A DNA stretch of 64,000 nt. Source: SOKP01 sp048887165. Its GTDB lineage: Archaea; Asgardarchaeota; Lokiarchaeia; Sigyniarchaeales; SOKP01. The position numbers and the translations under genes are program-made. The stretch's first letter is position 1. Every line of letters starts with the position of its first letter. The notes under the pieces were generated by a model. That model did no database searches. It was given only the letters and a program-made list of their open reading frames with translations, and was not told the origin of the DNA. Positions 43,028-52,304 of this stretch are shown piece after piece. Where the stretch lies: positions 6,537 to 70,536 of the forward strand of contig JBHLJZ010000007.1 in NCBI GenBank assembly GCA_048887165.1, in the 5' to 3' direction.

Positions 43028-43638
43028 GTCTTTTTGTTTGAGTAATTTTGTTTTCTAATTTTCGGGAATAAAGCTCCAGTTCTTTGCTGATATTGCTTAT
43101 ATTGTTCACCAAATCGTCTAACAAGATCCTGTTCCTCATAATAAATCATTATTGGAACATATAGTATGATATAAAACAACATTAGAGCTAAAATGAACCA
43201 AGAATTTATCATGATTGCTATTGTAATAAATAAAGGAAATTCTCCAAGTGATTGTGGATGTCGAATATATTTATATATTCCACCATACATCTGTGTTTCT
43301 TTAGATGGTTGAACAGTTTCTTTACCAGCATCGTTTATGGCCTTAAGAAGTATAAATACAAAGGGAACACTAATGGTTACACCAAGTAAAATACTTATTA
43401 TATAATTCTTATGGATTTTCCAATTTACTAACGGAATAGGGAACCAAATCCACACTATCATATTTACTATAAGGACGATTTCAAATAAACTTGCAATTAT
43501 ACGCAATTGCTTGCATTCCCTCCATGCTTGGTTACCTTTACTTGTTTCTCTCTTAGCTGGCTGAACACTTAAGATATAAAAATAACTAAAAAGAAATAAG
43601 TTTATAATTAATGAAATAAAATTTATCCATTCAATCAT
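43024..43638 (-). CDS. ICMT/PEMT-like membrane methyltransferase
   Basis: A 204-residue protein with about five membrane helices. The C-terminal motif IRHPQSLGEF and YYEEQDLVRRFGEQYKQYQQRT fit the isoprenylcysteine carboxyl methyltransferase/phospholipid methyltransferase family, though Gln occupies the usual Tyr position after RHP. It should use SAM to methylate a membrane-bound substrate. It is a second, shorter copy of the family found at 34364 and lies next to the M28 peptidase on the same strand (29 bases from it). Confidence 0.78.
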   Translation of the reverse strand: MIEWINFISLIINLFLFSYFYILSVQPAKRETSKGNQAWRECKQLRIIASLFEIVLIVNMIVWIWFPIPLVNWKIHKNYIISILLGVTISVPFVFILLKAINDAGKETVQPSKETQMYGGIYKYIRHPQSLGEFPLFITIAIMINSWFILALMLFYIILYVPIMIYYEEQDLVRRFGEQYKQYQQRTGALFPKIRKQNYSNKKT

Positions 43639-43667
43639 ATAATTATAAACACTATCGGTATTTTTAG

Positions 43668-45233
43668 TTAGAATTTTGCTTTAGGGAGAACCATTAGTGA
43701 ATTAATCAACTCAGCCATACATTGAGCAGTAGAATGCAGTTTATTCGTATCAATCTTATCGAGTGTATCTTCTGCCGTTAATAAATAATAGGGAGATCTA
43801 ATCCAATGAATAACCTTTAAATCTGATTGAGTTGCAAAGTGCCCTGCCTCTCCAATTGGAGGCGTTGCGAAAAAATTATCGGGAATTAACATCATTCTCT
43901 CTATATTATAATCCTTACAGACCTTAACTACAGGTGCTACTAAATTTTCATTTTGAGAAAGAAATATAGCTCCCATTGCTAAATTATTTGTGATTTTAAA
44001 ATTATGAGTTTCTGGATCTTCTTCAACCTCTTTTGCACAAATGTGTTCTAAGTTTACATCTACAAGAACGTCTTTTAACAAGGTGTTTCTATATTTACGG
44101 GCAAATTCTTCAGCTCCTATTCCGCCGTATAGATGTCCTGCTGATAAACAAAATAGTAATGACCTTGAACGTTCATTCTTAGGTACCTTTGACCATGCTC
44201 TTAATTGAGCTAAGACCATAGCTACTCCTGTACCATCTTCAGATGCACCCTTGAATGCTGAATCATGATGACTGGAGATCATAATCATCTCTTCTGAAGT
44301 TCCTGGTAAAATACCCCATATATTATGTGCTATAGCAGGTTCTTGAAATCCTTCGAGAATAATAGTACCTTGACAATTATTTTCCTGAACTAATTTTCGA
44401 ACTTGAATTCCATCATATTTACCAACATATAATGCAGGAATCGGTTTCATAACGCCATCATAGGGACCCCAATGGCTATTAATATTTGATGGATAATCCC
44501 TTAAAATTAATATTAAACCAAGAGCACCTCTATCAAATGCTCGCCAATAAACCGAATCCTCCCTTCTTTTACCACCCAAAGCCTGGGGAGGCAAATTTGA
44601 TAAAACGAATGTTAATATAAGCTCAGTAGTTTTATCAATTGAACTTGAAGGATCAGAAACATAATAGAGTTTTGCCAACTTTATTATTTTACCTAAAGGC
44701 AAAGTTGGACATTCAATATCAGCTACGACAATCTTACCTTGAACATCTACTCCCTTAAAATCCTTCGGTTGCCCAGTATCAACATAAACCAAAGGAGCTT
44801 TGATACCTTCGGCATTTGTAAATCCTGTATTAAGTACATAAAAACATGGAATCTCGATCTGTTTTCCGTCTGTTGATATTATCAGTTTCCAATTTAAAGC
44901 ACTCCAATTAATTAAGTTGATAGGTTCTTTTTTTACCGATTCCAAACCTAGTTCTTCTAATTTACTGACCAAAAAATCTTCAATTTGATGAGCTTCATGA
45001 GTGCCAATCCTTCGATGTGGAACTCTGCAAATATCTTCTAAATCTCTCTGGATAATCTCTGCAGAAGGAGCTCTAACATCAAGAGTTGGTGCTTTAGTTT
45101 CAATTAGAATTCTTTCAACCCGTTTTCTTATACTTCTCATCTTTGGAATTAATTTTATCAAATTAAATAGAAATTTCTTTTTTGATAATCTAAATTCTGT
45201 AACGGTTTCCGATTGCTCTTGAATTTCATTCAT
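43668..45233 (-). CDS. M28-family metallopeptidase
   Basis: A 521-residue M28-type aminopeptidase-like protein. The zinc-binding segment is SSHHDSAFKGASEDGTGVAM (His and Asp ligands, followed by the catalytic-glutamate strand); a PA-like region (about residues 140-260) precedes it. The protein is longer than most M28 enzymes, with an N-terminal extension of about 80 residues. No clear signal peptide, so it may be cytosolic. It should remove N-terminal residues from peptides. The ICMT-like gene follows 29 bases downstream. Confidence 0.85.
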   Translation of the reverse strand: MNEIQEQSETVTEFRLSKKKFLFNLIKLIPKMRSIRKRVERILIETKAPTLDVRAPSAEIIQRDLEDICRVPHRRIGTHEAHQIEDFLVSKLEELGLESVKKEPINLINWSALNWKLIISTDGKQIEIPCFYVLNTGFTNAEGIKAPLVYVDTGQPKDFKGVDVQGKIVVADIECPTLPLGKIIKLAKLYYVSDPSSSIDKTTELILTFVLSNLPPQALGGKRREDSVYWRAFDRGALGLILILRDYPSNINSHWGPYDGVMKPIPALYVGKYDGIQVRKLVQENNCQGTIILEGFQEPAIAHNIWGILPGTSEEMIMISSHHDSAFKGASEDGTGVAMVLAQLRAWSKVPKNERSRSLLFCLSAGHLYGGIGAEEFARKYRNTLLKDVLVDVNLEHICAKEVEEDPETHNFKITNNLAMGAIFLSQNENLVAPVVKVCKDYNIERMMLIPDNFFATPPIGEAGHFATQSDLKVIHWIRSPYYLLTAEDTLDKIDTNKLHSTAQCMAELINSLMVLPKAKF

Positions 45234-45243
45234 AATTATAACA

Positions 45244-45280
45244 ATATTCTTTTATTATTTATTTAAAATTAATTATTGCT
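45244..45280 (-). repeat. AT-rich direct repeat, copy A, in promoter of M28 gene
   Basis: The plus-strand segment ATATTCTTTTATTATTTATTTA (22 bases, 45244-45265) is identical to 45844-45865, exactly 600 bases away; the following 15 bases match in about 12. On the minus strand it reads as a TATA-like TTTAAATAAATAATAAAAG, just upstream of the M28 gene start. Confidence 0.6.
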
Positions 45281-45406
45281 AAGAATGATATTAATTCTGA
45301 TCCTAAATTTTTATTTTATTAATTTGAAATATTCAACAATAAGACTTTGTCTTAATAAATTATAAAAAAAAAAATTAATTATTTTTATGAAAGATTTTCA
45401 GAAGGA

Positions 45407-45712
45407 TTATGCGAGTCCTATAATAGCTAATGCTTCCCTTAAAGTCATTAAAGGTTCTATCTTATAATGCACTCCTTCGACTTCAAAATATCCCGTTAAT
45501 CTTTTTGCAATTGCAACATACCCTTCATGTGATTTATCATCATCAACTTCGTAAATCCCATATGCTTTAATTAATCCATTATCATTTGAGACAGTTGCAT
45601 AAATCTGGGGCGGTTTAACATAATCGGGAAGTTTTGGCAACTTTGGTAAAATTTTACCTATTTCTTCTGCTTTCTCTCCAGGAAAGTAAATTAAAGTTAA
45701 GAAATTTACCAT
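45407..45712 (-). CDS. Hypothetical 101-residue protein
   Basis: A 101-residue soluble protein with hydrophobic strands (FLTLIYFPGEKAEEI, ATVSNDNGLIKAYGIYEVD) and a terminal helix (TLREALAII). It looks like a small ferredoxin-like alpha/beta fold, perhaps a dimeric alpha-beta barrel, with no cysteine or known motif. A copy of the promoter-like repeat lies about 130 bases before its start. Function unknown. Confidence 0.65.
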   Translation of the reverse strand: MVNFLTLIYFPGEKAEEIGKILPKLPKLPDYVKPPQIYATVSNDNGLIKAYGIYEVDDDKSHEGYVAIAKRLTGYFEVEGVHYKIEPLMTLREALAIIGLA

Positions 45713-46045
45713 TTATGACTTCACCTCTCTTTTTAAAATTGATATGTTAAATTATTATTAGATTTTGCTGTGGGTAGTAATATTAATATCAACTATTTAA
45801 GGATTTACTAAAAATTAAGGTTTAATGTTATTTGGAAAAAATGATATTCTTTTATTATTTATTTATAGTTAATTAATGCTGAATAAGTTGAATAGTAAAT
45901 TAAAAAAAGATATTGGTTTTTCCTCATTTTAAAATATCCTAAAAGCACTTTTTAAATTGTATTTTTAAAATATTAAGCAAATCTTTTAAGATGTAATATG
46001 ACGCCTGTTATTTAATAAAATATAAAAAAAATAGGTGACAAATGA
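45713..46045. other. Gene-free region with promoter-like repeat
   Basis: This 333-base stretch contains no gene that I can support. It holds copy B of the direct repeat (45844-45880), which supplies a TATA-like element on the minus strand for the gene at 45407, and AT-rich sequence upstream of the membrane protein gene at 46046. Confidence 0.5.
45844..45880 (-). repeat. AT-rich direct repeat, copy B
   Basis: Twenty-two bases identical to copy A at 45244, then 12 of 15 matching. On the minus strand it reads TATAAATAAATAATAAAAG, a TATA-like stretch about 130 bases upstream of the gene starting at 45712. Confidence 0.6.
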
Positions 46046-46567
46046 ATGGAATTAGGAAAACTTTTAAGTTTAATAGGTGGAATTATAACTCTAATTGCAA
46101 CCTATGTCTTTGCGTGGTTTGTAGTTGATATAACTGGCACTCTTTACTATGGGCATGGTATAGGGATCGTTATAAGTTTACCAGAAACATTTGCAAATGC
46201 AGAATCTATTGCTGCTAGTTGGGGACCAGATATACCTGGTTTTGTTCTTTATATTGTAGGAGGATGCCTTATATTCTTTTTGTTCTCTGGTATTCTAATA
46301 TTACTAGGTGTAAAAAACCGAATAATCCCTATAATTGGAGCAATTATGCCGATCGCGATTGCACTTGCTGTTATCTCTAGTCCTTTTAATGTTCCTCCAA
46401 ATGTTATAAATTACATTGCTCCATTTTCAAGTGAAAGTTTAGGTGGATTTCCCCTTAATATAATAATTGGACCAACAGGATATGGTGCTTCTGTATCACT
46501 AGGAAATTATCTATTACTTGCTGGAGGAGTATTAGGAGTTATTGGTGGAATATTACCAAGAGACTGA
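46046..46567 (+). CDS. Four-helix membrane protein
   Basis: A 173-residue protein with about four membrane helices and Gly/Pro-rich loops. No family recognised. An N-terminal MELGKLLSLIGGIITLIATY start is typical of small archaeal membrane proteins of unknown role; the loops with YYGHGIG and PDIPGF may face outward. A hairpin at 46642-46669 follows and probably terminates its transcript. Confidence 0.65.
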   Translation: MELGKLLSLIGGIITLIATYVFAWFVVDITGTLYYGHGIGIVISLPETFANAESIAASWGPDIPGFVLYIVGGCLIFFLFSGILILLGVKNRIIPIIGAIMPIAIALAVISSPFNVPPNVINYIAPFSSESLGGFPLNIIIGPTGYGASVSLGNYLLLAGGVLGVIGGILPRD

Positions 46568-46641
46568 AGTTATAAATGTATAAATTTCATTTTTTTTATA
46601 TTTTAAAATAATGAAGACTAATCAATTTCGAGATTATTTGT

Positions 46642-46669
46642 AAATGCCGATAAAATTATATCGGTATTT
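46642..46669 (+). terminator. Hairpin between convergent genes
   Basis: An 11-base stem with one G-T wobble, AAATGCCGATA (46642-46652) and TATCGGTATTT (46659-46669), 6-base loop, in otherwise AT-rich sequence, 75 bases after the stop of the membrane protein gene and between convergent genes. A bidirectional terminator or an RNA stem is likely. Confidence 0.5.
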
Positions 46670-46831
46670 TAACTTTTACAACAGCTATAAGATAAATATC
46701 GCTCCGAATATTATAAAACAGAACAAAAATATGATTAACATCTTCAATTACCGCAACGCATCTATTGTCTCCGAATGCAAAATTTTTAATTAAAAAAGAT
46801 AATAAAAAGAAAAATTTTAACTAATACTTAT

Positions 46832-47143
46832 TTATAATTTAGTACCACAGAGTAAACAATATTTTTGCCTATTATTATCAAGTTTTACGCCACAATTAGG
46901 ACAGAAATAAGGTTTTTCAATATTTATTATTTCCTCATTTGTTGTAGTTCTCTGAGAATTTTGAGTTTCTATACTCTCAGATACTTTTTCGTTATATTCT
47001 TTTGAGGATTTTCTTTGGGATAGAAGATATAAAAGAATTAAGGCTATTAAAGCAAAAACAATGAATCCTAAGATTATGAATATTAACCCACTTGTTCCCC
47101 AATCGAACATATGATTCATTCCATAGTGATCATAATCATACAT
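46832..47143 (-). CDS. Membrane-anchored zinc-ribbon protein
   Basis: A 103-residue protein with one N-terminal membrane helix (about residues 20-40) followed by a charged linker and a C-terminal zinc ribbon (CPNCGVKLDN and CLLCGTKL). This is a common archaeal layout of unknown role, with the ribbon on the cytosolic side. It is 23 bases downstream of the gene at 47167 on the same strand, so the two are cotranscribed. Confidence 0.75.
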   Translation of the reverse strand: MYDYDHYGMNHMFDWGTSGLIFIILGFIVFALIALILLYLLSQRKSSKEYNEKVSESIETQNSQRTTTNEEIINIEKPYFCPNCGVKLDNNRQKYCLLCGTKL

Positions 47144-47166
47144 TATCTTAACACCTCAGATGTAAA

Positions 47167-47451
47167 TTAAGTTCTGTTTTCTTTGACTTTTATGTTTGAT
47201 TGACTTTGTTGATAATTTCCTCTAACTAATAAGTAAAGTAATAAGCCTAATACATTAAAAATCAGAGACATTATTAACCATATCTCAGAATTAACAATTC
47301 CTCTTCTGACAGCGTCTTTATGGACATAATAGGCGATTATAACACTAGTAATAATGTACCCACCCATCCCTAATACCATAATTAACCATGAATACGGCCC
47401 AAATATGCTAATTAACCAATCCATCATATGAAAATCTGCATCAAAAATCAT
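47167..47451 (-). CDS. Small membrane protein
   Basis: A 94-residue protein with two membrane helices joined by a short basic loop (YYVHKDAVRRG). It resembles the small PLDc_N-like or uncharacterised archaeal membrane proteins. It is upstream of the membrane-anchored zinc-ribbon gene and forms an operon with it (23-base gap). Function unknown. Confidence 0.7.
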   Translation of the reverse strand: MIFDADFHMMDWLISIFGPYSWLIMVLGMGGYIITSVIIAYYVHKDAVRRGIVNSEIWLIMSLIFNVLGLLLYLLVRGNYQQSQSNIKVKENRT

Positions 47452-47626
47452 TTTTCCACCAATTTTTATTATTTTATTATTCTGAAATATATCTATAGAA
47501 ATATAGATTTAAGAATTGGTATTATAAAATATATGTTATTACCAAAAATAGGATAAGTTAAACAAACTCATTAATATTAACTAATTATATAATATATTCT
47601 ACACCCACATGCAATCCAAAGTTCTC

Positions 47627-48823
47627 TTATTTTTTATTTGGAAAGGACTTTTCATAACACCGGACTGGAAAATCATTAGGTAATGCTGCAACACATCGAT
47701 TGCAGGATGTACACGCTGAACTATCTTTTTTCCCAACTTTAATTTGCTTAACGAGAAGTGGCTCTCTAATAAATGGTCTACACATAGATATGAAATCGGC
47801 ATAGCCACTATTTATAATATTTTCCATACAATTAAGGGTTCTCAAGCCTCCTACAAGTATAAGTGGCGTTTTTCCTATATGTGGTTTGATAAATTTTGCT
47901 AATTCTAAATTGTATGCTTCTTGTAAATCAAATTTACCTTGCATTTCATGAAACATTTTTTTTGCTGAATCTCTTATACTTTCAGGAACCCATTGTACAA
48001 GTTCTTCTGATGGTACTTCACCTCGAACAACATCAAACAGAGAATAGTGATTCGTCCCCCCACTTATCTCAATTGCGCTAATTCCAAGCTCTACTAACCA
48101 TTTTGCATACCTTGCAGCTAAAGGAGGAGTAATACCTTCTTTCTGTGTATGATCATGAGCATTTAATTTAATTAAAATAGGCATATCCTTAGGAATCACA
48201 CTCTTAATCTGTAAGAATATTTCTTTCAAGTATCGAAACATATTCTCATCAGAACCACCCCATTTATCGGTTCTATGATTAAAGTAAGGAGAAAGAAATT
48301 GATTTATTAAGTAGCCATGGGCAGCATGAATTTGAATTGCATCGACCCCTGCATTTACCGCACGCTCTGCAGCATCACCAAAAAGCCTAATAGTCTCTTT
48401 AATTTCTGATTCATTCATTTCTTTAGGTTTTGAAAAGGTGAAAGGATTCATAACTTTCTTAGAAGGTCCTAGAGGGGTAGTTCCTATAATTTGGGGATAG
48501 GTCTGTGGTCCTGCATGCACGAGTTGTATCGCTACTTTTCCATTTTCCTTATATATCGTATCTGTAACTGCTTTTATTCCAGAGATATGGTCATCAGAAT
48601 AAATGCCGGTTTGATATTTAAACGCTCTGCCAAACGGGTGAATATACATATATCCTAACACAATTAAACCAATTTCTCCCTTTGCAAGTGTTTTATACAT
48701 CTTAATCATATTATCTGACACAAATCCTTTATCGTCCGCCATGTTTTCACAAGTAGCAGACCGTATAAATCGATTGTTGACATCCATATTACCGATCTTT
48801 ATAGAATCGAACATTCTTGTCAT
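47627..48823 (-). CDS. NADH:flavin oxidoreductase, Old Yellow Enzyme family, second copy
   Basis: A 398-residue OYE-type reductase. FDSIKIGNMDVNNRFIRSAT at the start, HAAHGYLINQFLSPYFNHR with RTDKWGGS in the middle, and CTSCNRC then RC near the end are visible. The cysteine set (CxxC then later C) is close to that of the 4Fe-4S dienoyl-CoA reductase subgroup, and the protein ends before the FAD domain. It is paralogous to the copy at 5472. It should reduce an activated alkene; a divergent PNPOx-like gene lies upstream. Confidence 0.88.
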   Translation of the reverse strand: MTRMFDSIKIGNMDVNNRFIRSATCENMADDKGFVSDNMIKMYKTLAKGEIGLIVLGYMYIHPFGRAFKYQTGIYSDDHISGIKAVTDTIYKENGKVAIQLVHAGPQTYPQIIGTTPLGPSKKVMNPFTFSKPKEMNESEIKETIRLFGDAAERAVNAGVDAIQIHAAHGYLINQFLSPYFNHRTDKWGGSDENMFRYLKEIFLQIKSVIPKDMPILIKLNAHDHTQKEGITPPLAARYAKWLVELGISAIEISGGTNHYSLFDVVRGEVPSEELVQWVPESIRDSAKKMFHEMQGKFDLQEAYNLELAKFIKPHIGKTPLILVGGLRTLNCMENIINSGYADFISMCRPFIREPLLVKQIKVGKKDSSACTSCNRCVAALPNDFPVRCYEKSFPNKK

Positions 48824-48914
48824 AAATTCTCAATTGTCAGGTAATTAATCATAAGCAGTAATTTATTTATTATGTAAAAATATTTATAATTCTTAACATT
48901 CGAGTTGAAGTAAG

Positions 48915-49376
48915 TTGACAAATGAAATGAATGAAGAACAGAAGAGAAAAATTTGGAAGCTACTCTCAGGAGTTACTTTTTGTGCATTAAGTACGTGTTC
49001 TAATGGAGAACCTCAAACAACTATAGTTCAACCTTCAGTAACACCTGATTTAAAGATTATTATATTGGCAAAAAATACGAGAAAAAAAATTAGCAATATT
49101 AAACAAAATAATCGCGTGTGGTTAACTTTTGATGCGAAAGGTATGTTTAAAATTCCTAAAGCAATATATATTAAAGGAAAAGCAGAGTTAGAACCACTAA
49201 GTCAAAATTCGTTCGAAGAATTCCTCTCCTATCATGGTTGGGTTACAAAAAAAATCTATAAAAAGCTAACAGAAGAAGGCTTCGAACATTCAACAAGAAT
49301 TATAATTAAACCAGAAAAAATCATTACAATTGGTATATTTGGGAAACTTGAAGATACTATATCTTTCACAGTTTAA
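48915..49376 (+). CDS. Pyridoxamine 5'-phosphate oxidase-like flavoprotein
   Basis: A 153-residue split-barrel protein: IWKLLSGVTFCALSTCSNGE, then TTIVQPSVTPDLKIIILA and RVWLTFDAKG are typical of the PNPOx-like FMN-binding fold. Such small proteins bind FMN or F420. TTG at 48915 is the called start; the in-frame ATG at 48927 is an alternative. It is divergent from the OYE gene and may supply flavin chemistry to it, but this is inference. Confidence 0.78.
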   Translation: MTNEMNEEQKRKIWKLLSGVTFCALSTCSNGEPQTTIVQPSVTPDLKIIILAKNTRKKISNIKQNNRVWLTFDAKGMFKIPKAIYIKGKAELEPLSQNSFEEFLSYHGWVTKKIYKKLTEEGFEHSTRIIIKPEKIITIGIFGKLEDTISFTV

Positions 49377-49422
49377 ATAAAGAAAGTTTTTACATTAAAT
49401 CTTTATAAAGAAATAGCCTTTC

Positions 49423-50247
49423 GTGAATAAGCGCTTGCCAAAAGTCCGTACCAATGATATTAATATTAATTATAAAATTCTTGGGTCAGGAGATCCCTTT
49501 ATTTTAATTCATGGGCTTAGTAGTTCATTAAATAGTTGGCCACCATACAGTATTAGGCAATTCTCCAAATATTTCAACATTATCTTATTTGACAATAGAG
49601 GTGCAGGGAGAACTGATGCTCCTGATGGAAATTATGATGCCAAAATGATGGCTGATGATACTATTGGTCTTATGGATGCTTTAAACATTAAGAAGACTTA
49701 TTTGTTAGGCTTTTCAATGGGAGGATGTATAGCCCAAGAAATAGTACTTAATTACCCTAATAGAGTGACCAAATTGATACTTTCCTCTTCCTGGTGTGGT
49801 CCTTCTCATGGAATTGTTACTCCAATCCCAAAAGATAATCCATTCCCAAAGATGCTGCCTTTTATGAAAGAAGAAAAGTACGAAGAAGTGGCCCGAATAC
49901 TAACAAATTCTTTATTTCCTGAGGGGTATAAAACAAAAAATCCTGATATTATTGAAAAAGTAGTAAAAAATTATATGGCTTATCCCCCAACTCCCAAGGG
50001 TTTTGAAGGACAGTCAGCATACGTTAAAAAGTTTGAAACTTATGATAAATTATCAAAAATAAGGATCCCTACTTTAATTTTACATGGAACAGAAGACAAA
50101 ATATTACCAGTTCAGAATGCTAAGATTATGGCTGAGGAGATACCTAATGCCGATTTAATTTTATTCGAGAATACTGGTCATGGGCTGATTATTCAAGAAC
50201 TCAAACTTTGGACCAAGAAAGTGATAGATTTTTTAGTAAGAAAATAG
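49423..50247 (+). CDS. Alpha/beta hydrolase
   Basis: A 274-residue alpha/beta hydrolase. HGLSSSLNSW marks the oxyanion hole, GFSMGGCIAQ the nucleophile elbow, LHGTEDKIL the acid and NTGHGLIIQ the histidine. The pattern is that of lactonases, carboxymethyl-lactone hydrolases or esterases. Start GTG. Only 50 bases separate it from the CoA-transferase gene, with which it may form an operon. Confidence 0.87.
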   Translation: MNKRLPKVRTNDININYKILGSGDPFILIHGLSSSLNSWPPYSIRQFSKYFNIILFDNRGAGRTDAPDGNYDAKMMADDTIGLMDALNIKKTYLLGFSMGGCIAQEIVLNYPNRVTKLILSSSWCGPSHGIVTPIPKDNPFPKMLPFMKEEKYEEVARILTNSLFPEGYKTKNPDIIEKVVKNYMAYPPTPKGFEGQSAYVKKFETYDKLSKIRIPTLILHGTEDKILPVQNAKIMAEEIPNADLILFENTGHGLIIQELKLWTKKVIDFLVRK

Positions 50248-50297
50248 TAATTAAATAGATGTTTTAATTTTTATAAAGTAAAAATGAAGTAATTTGT

Positions 50298-51593
50298 ATG
50301 AGAGAATGGAAGGAGATTTATTCTCAAAAATACACATCAAAAGAGGAAGCGGTCTCAAATATAGAATCTGGAAATAGGGTAGTATTTGGACACGCTGCTG
50401 GGGAACCTATTGTTTTAGTAGATGAGCTTGTAATGCAAAAAGACCGTCTACAAAATGTTGAAATCGTTCATATGGTCCCTCTTAGGGAATGTCGCTATTG
50501 TTTACCTGAGATGAAACCACATTTCCGCCATAATTCTTTATTTGCAGGGGTAGGAACACGAAAAGCAATAAAGGAAGGAAGGGCAGATTATACTCCAACT
50601 TTTTTTTCTGAAATACCTCGTTTATTTAGAGACAAGATTTTACCTGTAGATGTTGCACTTATTCAACTTTCATCTCCAGATGAGAAAGGTTTCATGAGCT
50701 ATGGAGTGTCTGTAGATTACACCGTGCAAGCCGGAAAATCCTCAAAAATTGTCATTGCTGAGGTAAATGAACAAATGCCGAAAACCAATGGTCCTAATAT
50801 CCATGCTTCTGAAATTGATTATATAGTGGAGACTGATAGACCCTTAATAGAAATTCCTCTTCCTAAAATTACAGAAATCGAAGAAAAGATAGGCTGTAAT
50901 ATAGCTTCATTAGTCCCAGATAAGTCGAATCTTCAATTAGGTATTGGGGGAATTCCTGATGCTGCATTAAAATTTCTTCAAGAAAAGAAAGATTTAGGAA
51001 TTTATACCGAAATGTTCTCTGATGGAGTAGTAGAATTATACGAAAAAGGAATTATAACAAATAAATATAATAACTTGCATCCAGGTAAATTTATTGCCAC
51101 ATTTTTGATGGGGACAAAGAAGCTTTACCAATTTGTTGATAATAACCCTAATGTTGAAATGCATACTGTCGATTATACTAATAATATTATGATTGCTGGA
51201 AAAGTTAAAAATTTAATTTCAATCAATTCTGCCCTCCAAGTTGACTTATTTGGACAGGTTTGTGCGGATACACTCGGTTATCAACAATATTCAGGTGTTG
51301 GGGGTCAAGTCGATTTTGTTCGAGCATCTAGTTTATCCCCTGGAGGTAAATCTATAATTGCACTGCCCTCATCAAATAAAAAAGAAACAATAAGCCGAAT
51401 AGTTTCGAAATTAAATGAAGGATCGTGTATAACCACCTCACGTAATGATATTCATTATATAATTACTGAATTTGGTATTGCAGATTTACGTGGAAAGACA
51501 GTACGACAAAGAGCAAAATCATTGATTAATATCGCCCATCCTAAATTTCGAGATCGACTTAAAGAAGATTTTGATAGGAACTTCATATTATGA
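50298..51593 (+). CDS. Acetyl-CoA hydrolase/4-hydroxybutyrate CoA-transferase family
   Basis: A 431-residue class I CoA-transferase relative. FGHAAGEPIVLVDEL at the start, the GIGGIPDAALKFL segment and the catalytic-glutamate segment TEMFSDGVVELYEKG fit the acetyl-CoA hydrolase/transferase family, and HPGKFIATFLMG follows. It moves CoA between acids such as acetate and 4-hydroxybutyrate or hydrolyses acetyl-CoA. Donor and acceptor cannot be fixed. Same strand as the alpha/beta hydrolase upstream. Confidence 0.88.
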   Translation: MREWKEIYSQKYTSKEEAVSNIESGNRVVFGHAAGEPIVLVDELVMQKDRLQNVEIVHMVPLRECRYCLPEMKPHFRHNSLFAGVGTRKAIKEGRADYTPTFFSEIPRLFRDKILPVDVALIQLSSPDEKGFMSYGVSVDYTVQAGKSSKIVIAEVNEQMPKTNGPNIHASEIDYIVETDRPLIEIPLPKITEIEEKIGCNIASLVPDKSNLQLGIGGIPDAALKFLQEKKDLGIYTEMFSDGVVELYEKGIITNKYNNLHPGKFIATFLMGTKKLYQFVDNNPNVEMHTVDYTNNIMIAGKVKNLISINSALQVDLFGQVCADTLGYQQYSGVGGQVDFVRASSLSPGGKSIIALPSSNKKETISRIVSKLNEGSCITTSRNDIHYIITEFGIADLRGKTVRQRAKSLINIAHPKFRDRLKEDFDRNFIL

Positions 51594-51623
51594 ATTAATC
51601 CTTTATTGTATTATTTTGAAGTA

Positions 51624-52277
51624 TTAAGACTTTTTTAACCAAGGACAAGATAAAATACATACCATACATCCTTTATCCCCTAGGCAAGTCTTAATATTTA
51701 AAACATCCTCTCTACGTGTAGGATGATCTTTAAAGGAAATAAAAGTAAGTGCTTTTTTAGGACATGTTTCTATACATTTTCGGCAATCACCACATTCATT
51801 TTTAATTACTTGATTTACTTGAAGTGGTATATCGGTCAAAATCGCAATTAAACGATGTAAAGGGCCATATTTTGGAGATATAATTAATAATGACCTACCC
51901 TGCCAACCAAGTCCAGCTGTTTTTGCTAAGAGTTTAAGAGACATAAATCCTAAGCGATTAATAGGATCAAATTCATCTTCAGTATGAATAATAAGTTGCC
52001 TATATCCCTTATCTTCTAAATATTCCATTATAGAAAAGGCAGCATCTTCTAAAAATAATGCAGTTTCGCTTCCAGATGCTTTTTTCCCTAACTTTCCATA
52101 TTGAGCCCCTAATACAATAGCATAAGGAAACATATTTACAAATTTTTTTACATCCGTAGGAAGTCCAGTTTGCATGTCCTTTAATAAATGCATGTCAGCA
52201 ATACCAAAAGTATCTATCTCTAGCTTATTGATATATTTTCTAAGATTTTCTGTTTCAATTTTCTTTTGTTCTTCCAT
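51624..52277 (-). CDS. Short QueG-like 4Fe-4S protein
   Basis: A 217-residue iron-sulfur protein related to epoxyqueuosine-reductase-like proteins but shorter than the copy at 30872. It has CGDCRKCIETCP and a later CLGDKGCMVCILSCP cysteine set, enough for two 4Fe-4S clusters. It is the third gene of a minus-strand run MDR oxidoreductase, flavodoxin, Fe-S protein, with 27 bases to the flavodoxin. The set looks like an electron-transfer chain to an unknown target. Confidence 0.75.
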   Translation of the reverse strand: MEEQKKIETENLRKYINKLEIDTFGIADMHLLKDMQTGLPTDVKKFVNMFPYAIVLGAQYGKLGKKASGSETALFLEDAAFSIMEYLEDKGYRQLIIHTEDEFDPINRLGFMSLKLLAKTAGLGWQGRSLLIISPKYGPLHRLIAILTDIPLQVNQVIKNECGDCRKCIETCPKKALTFISFKDHPTRREDVLNIKTCLGDKGCMVCILSCPWLKKS

Positions 52278-52304
52278 AATCTACAATTTTATCCTATTTA
52301 TTTT

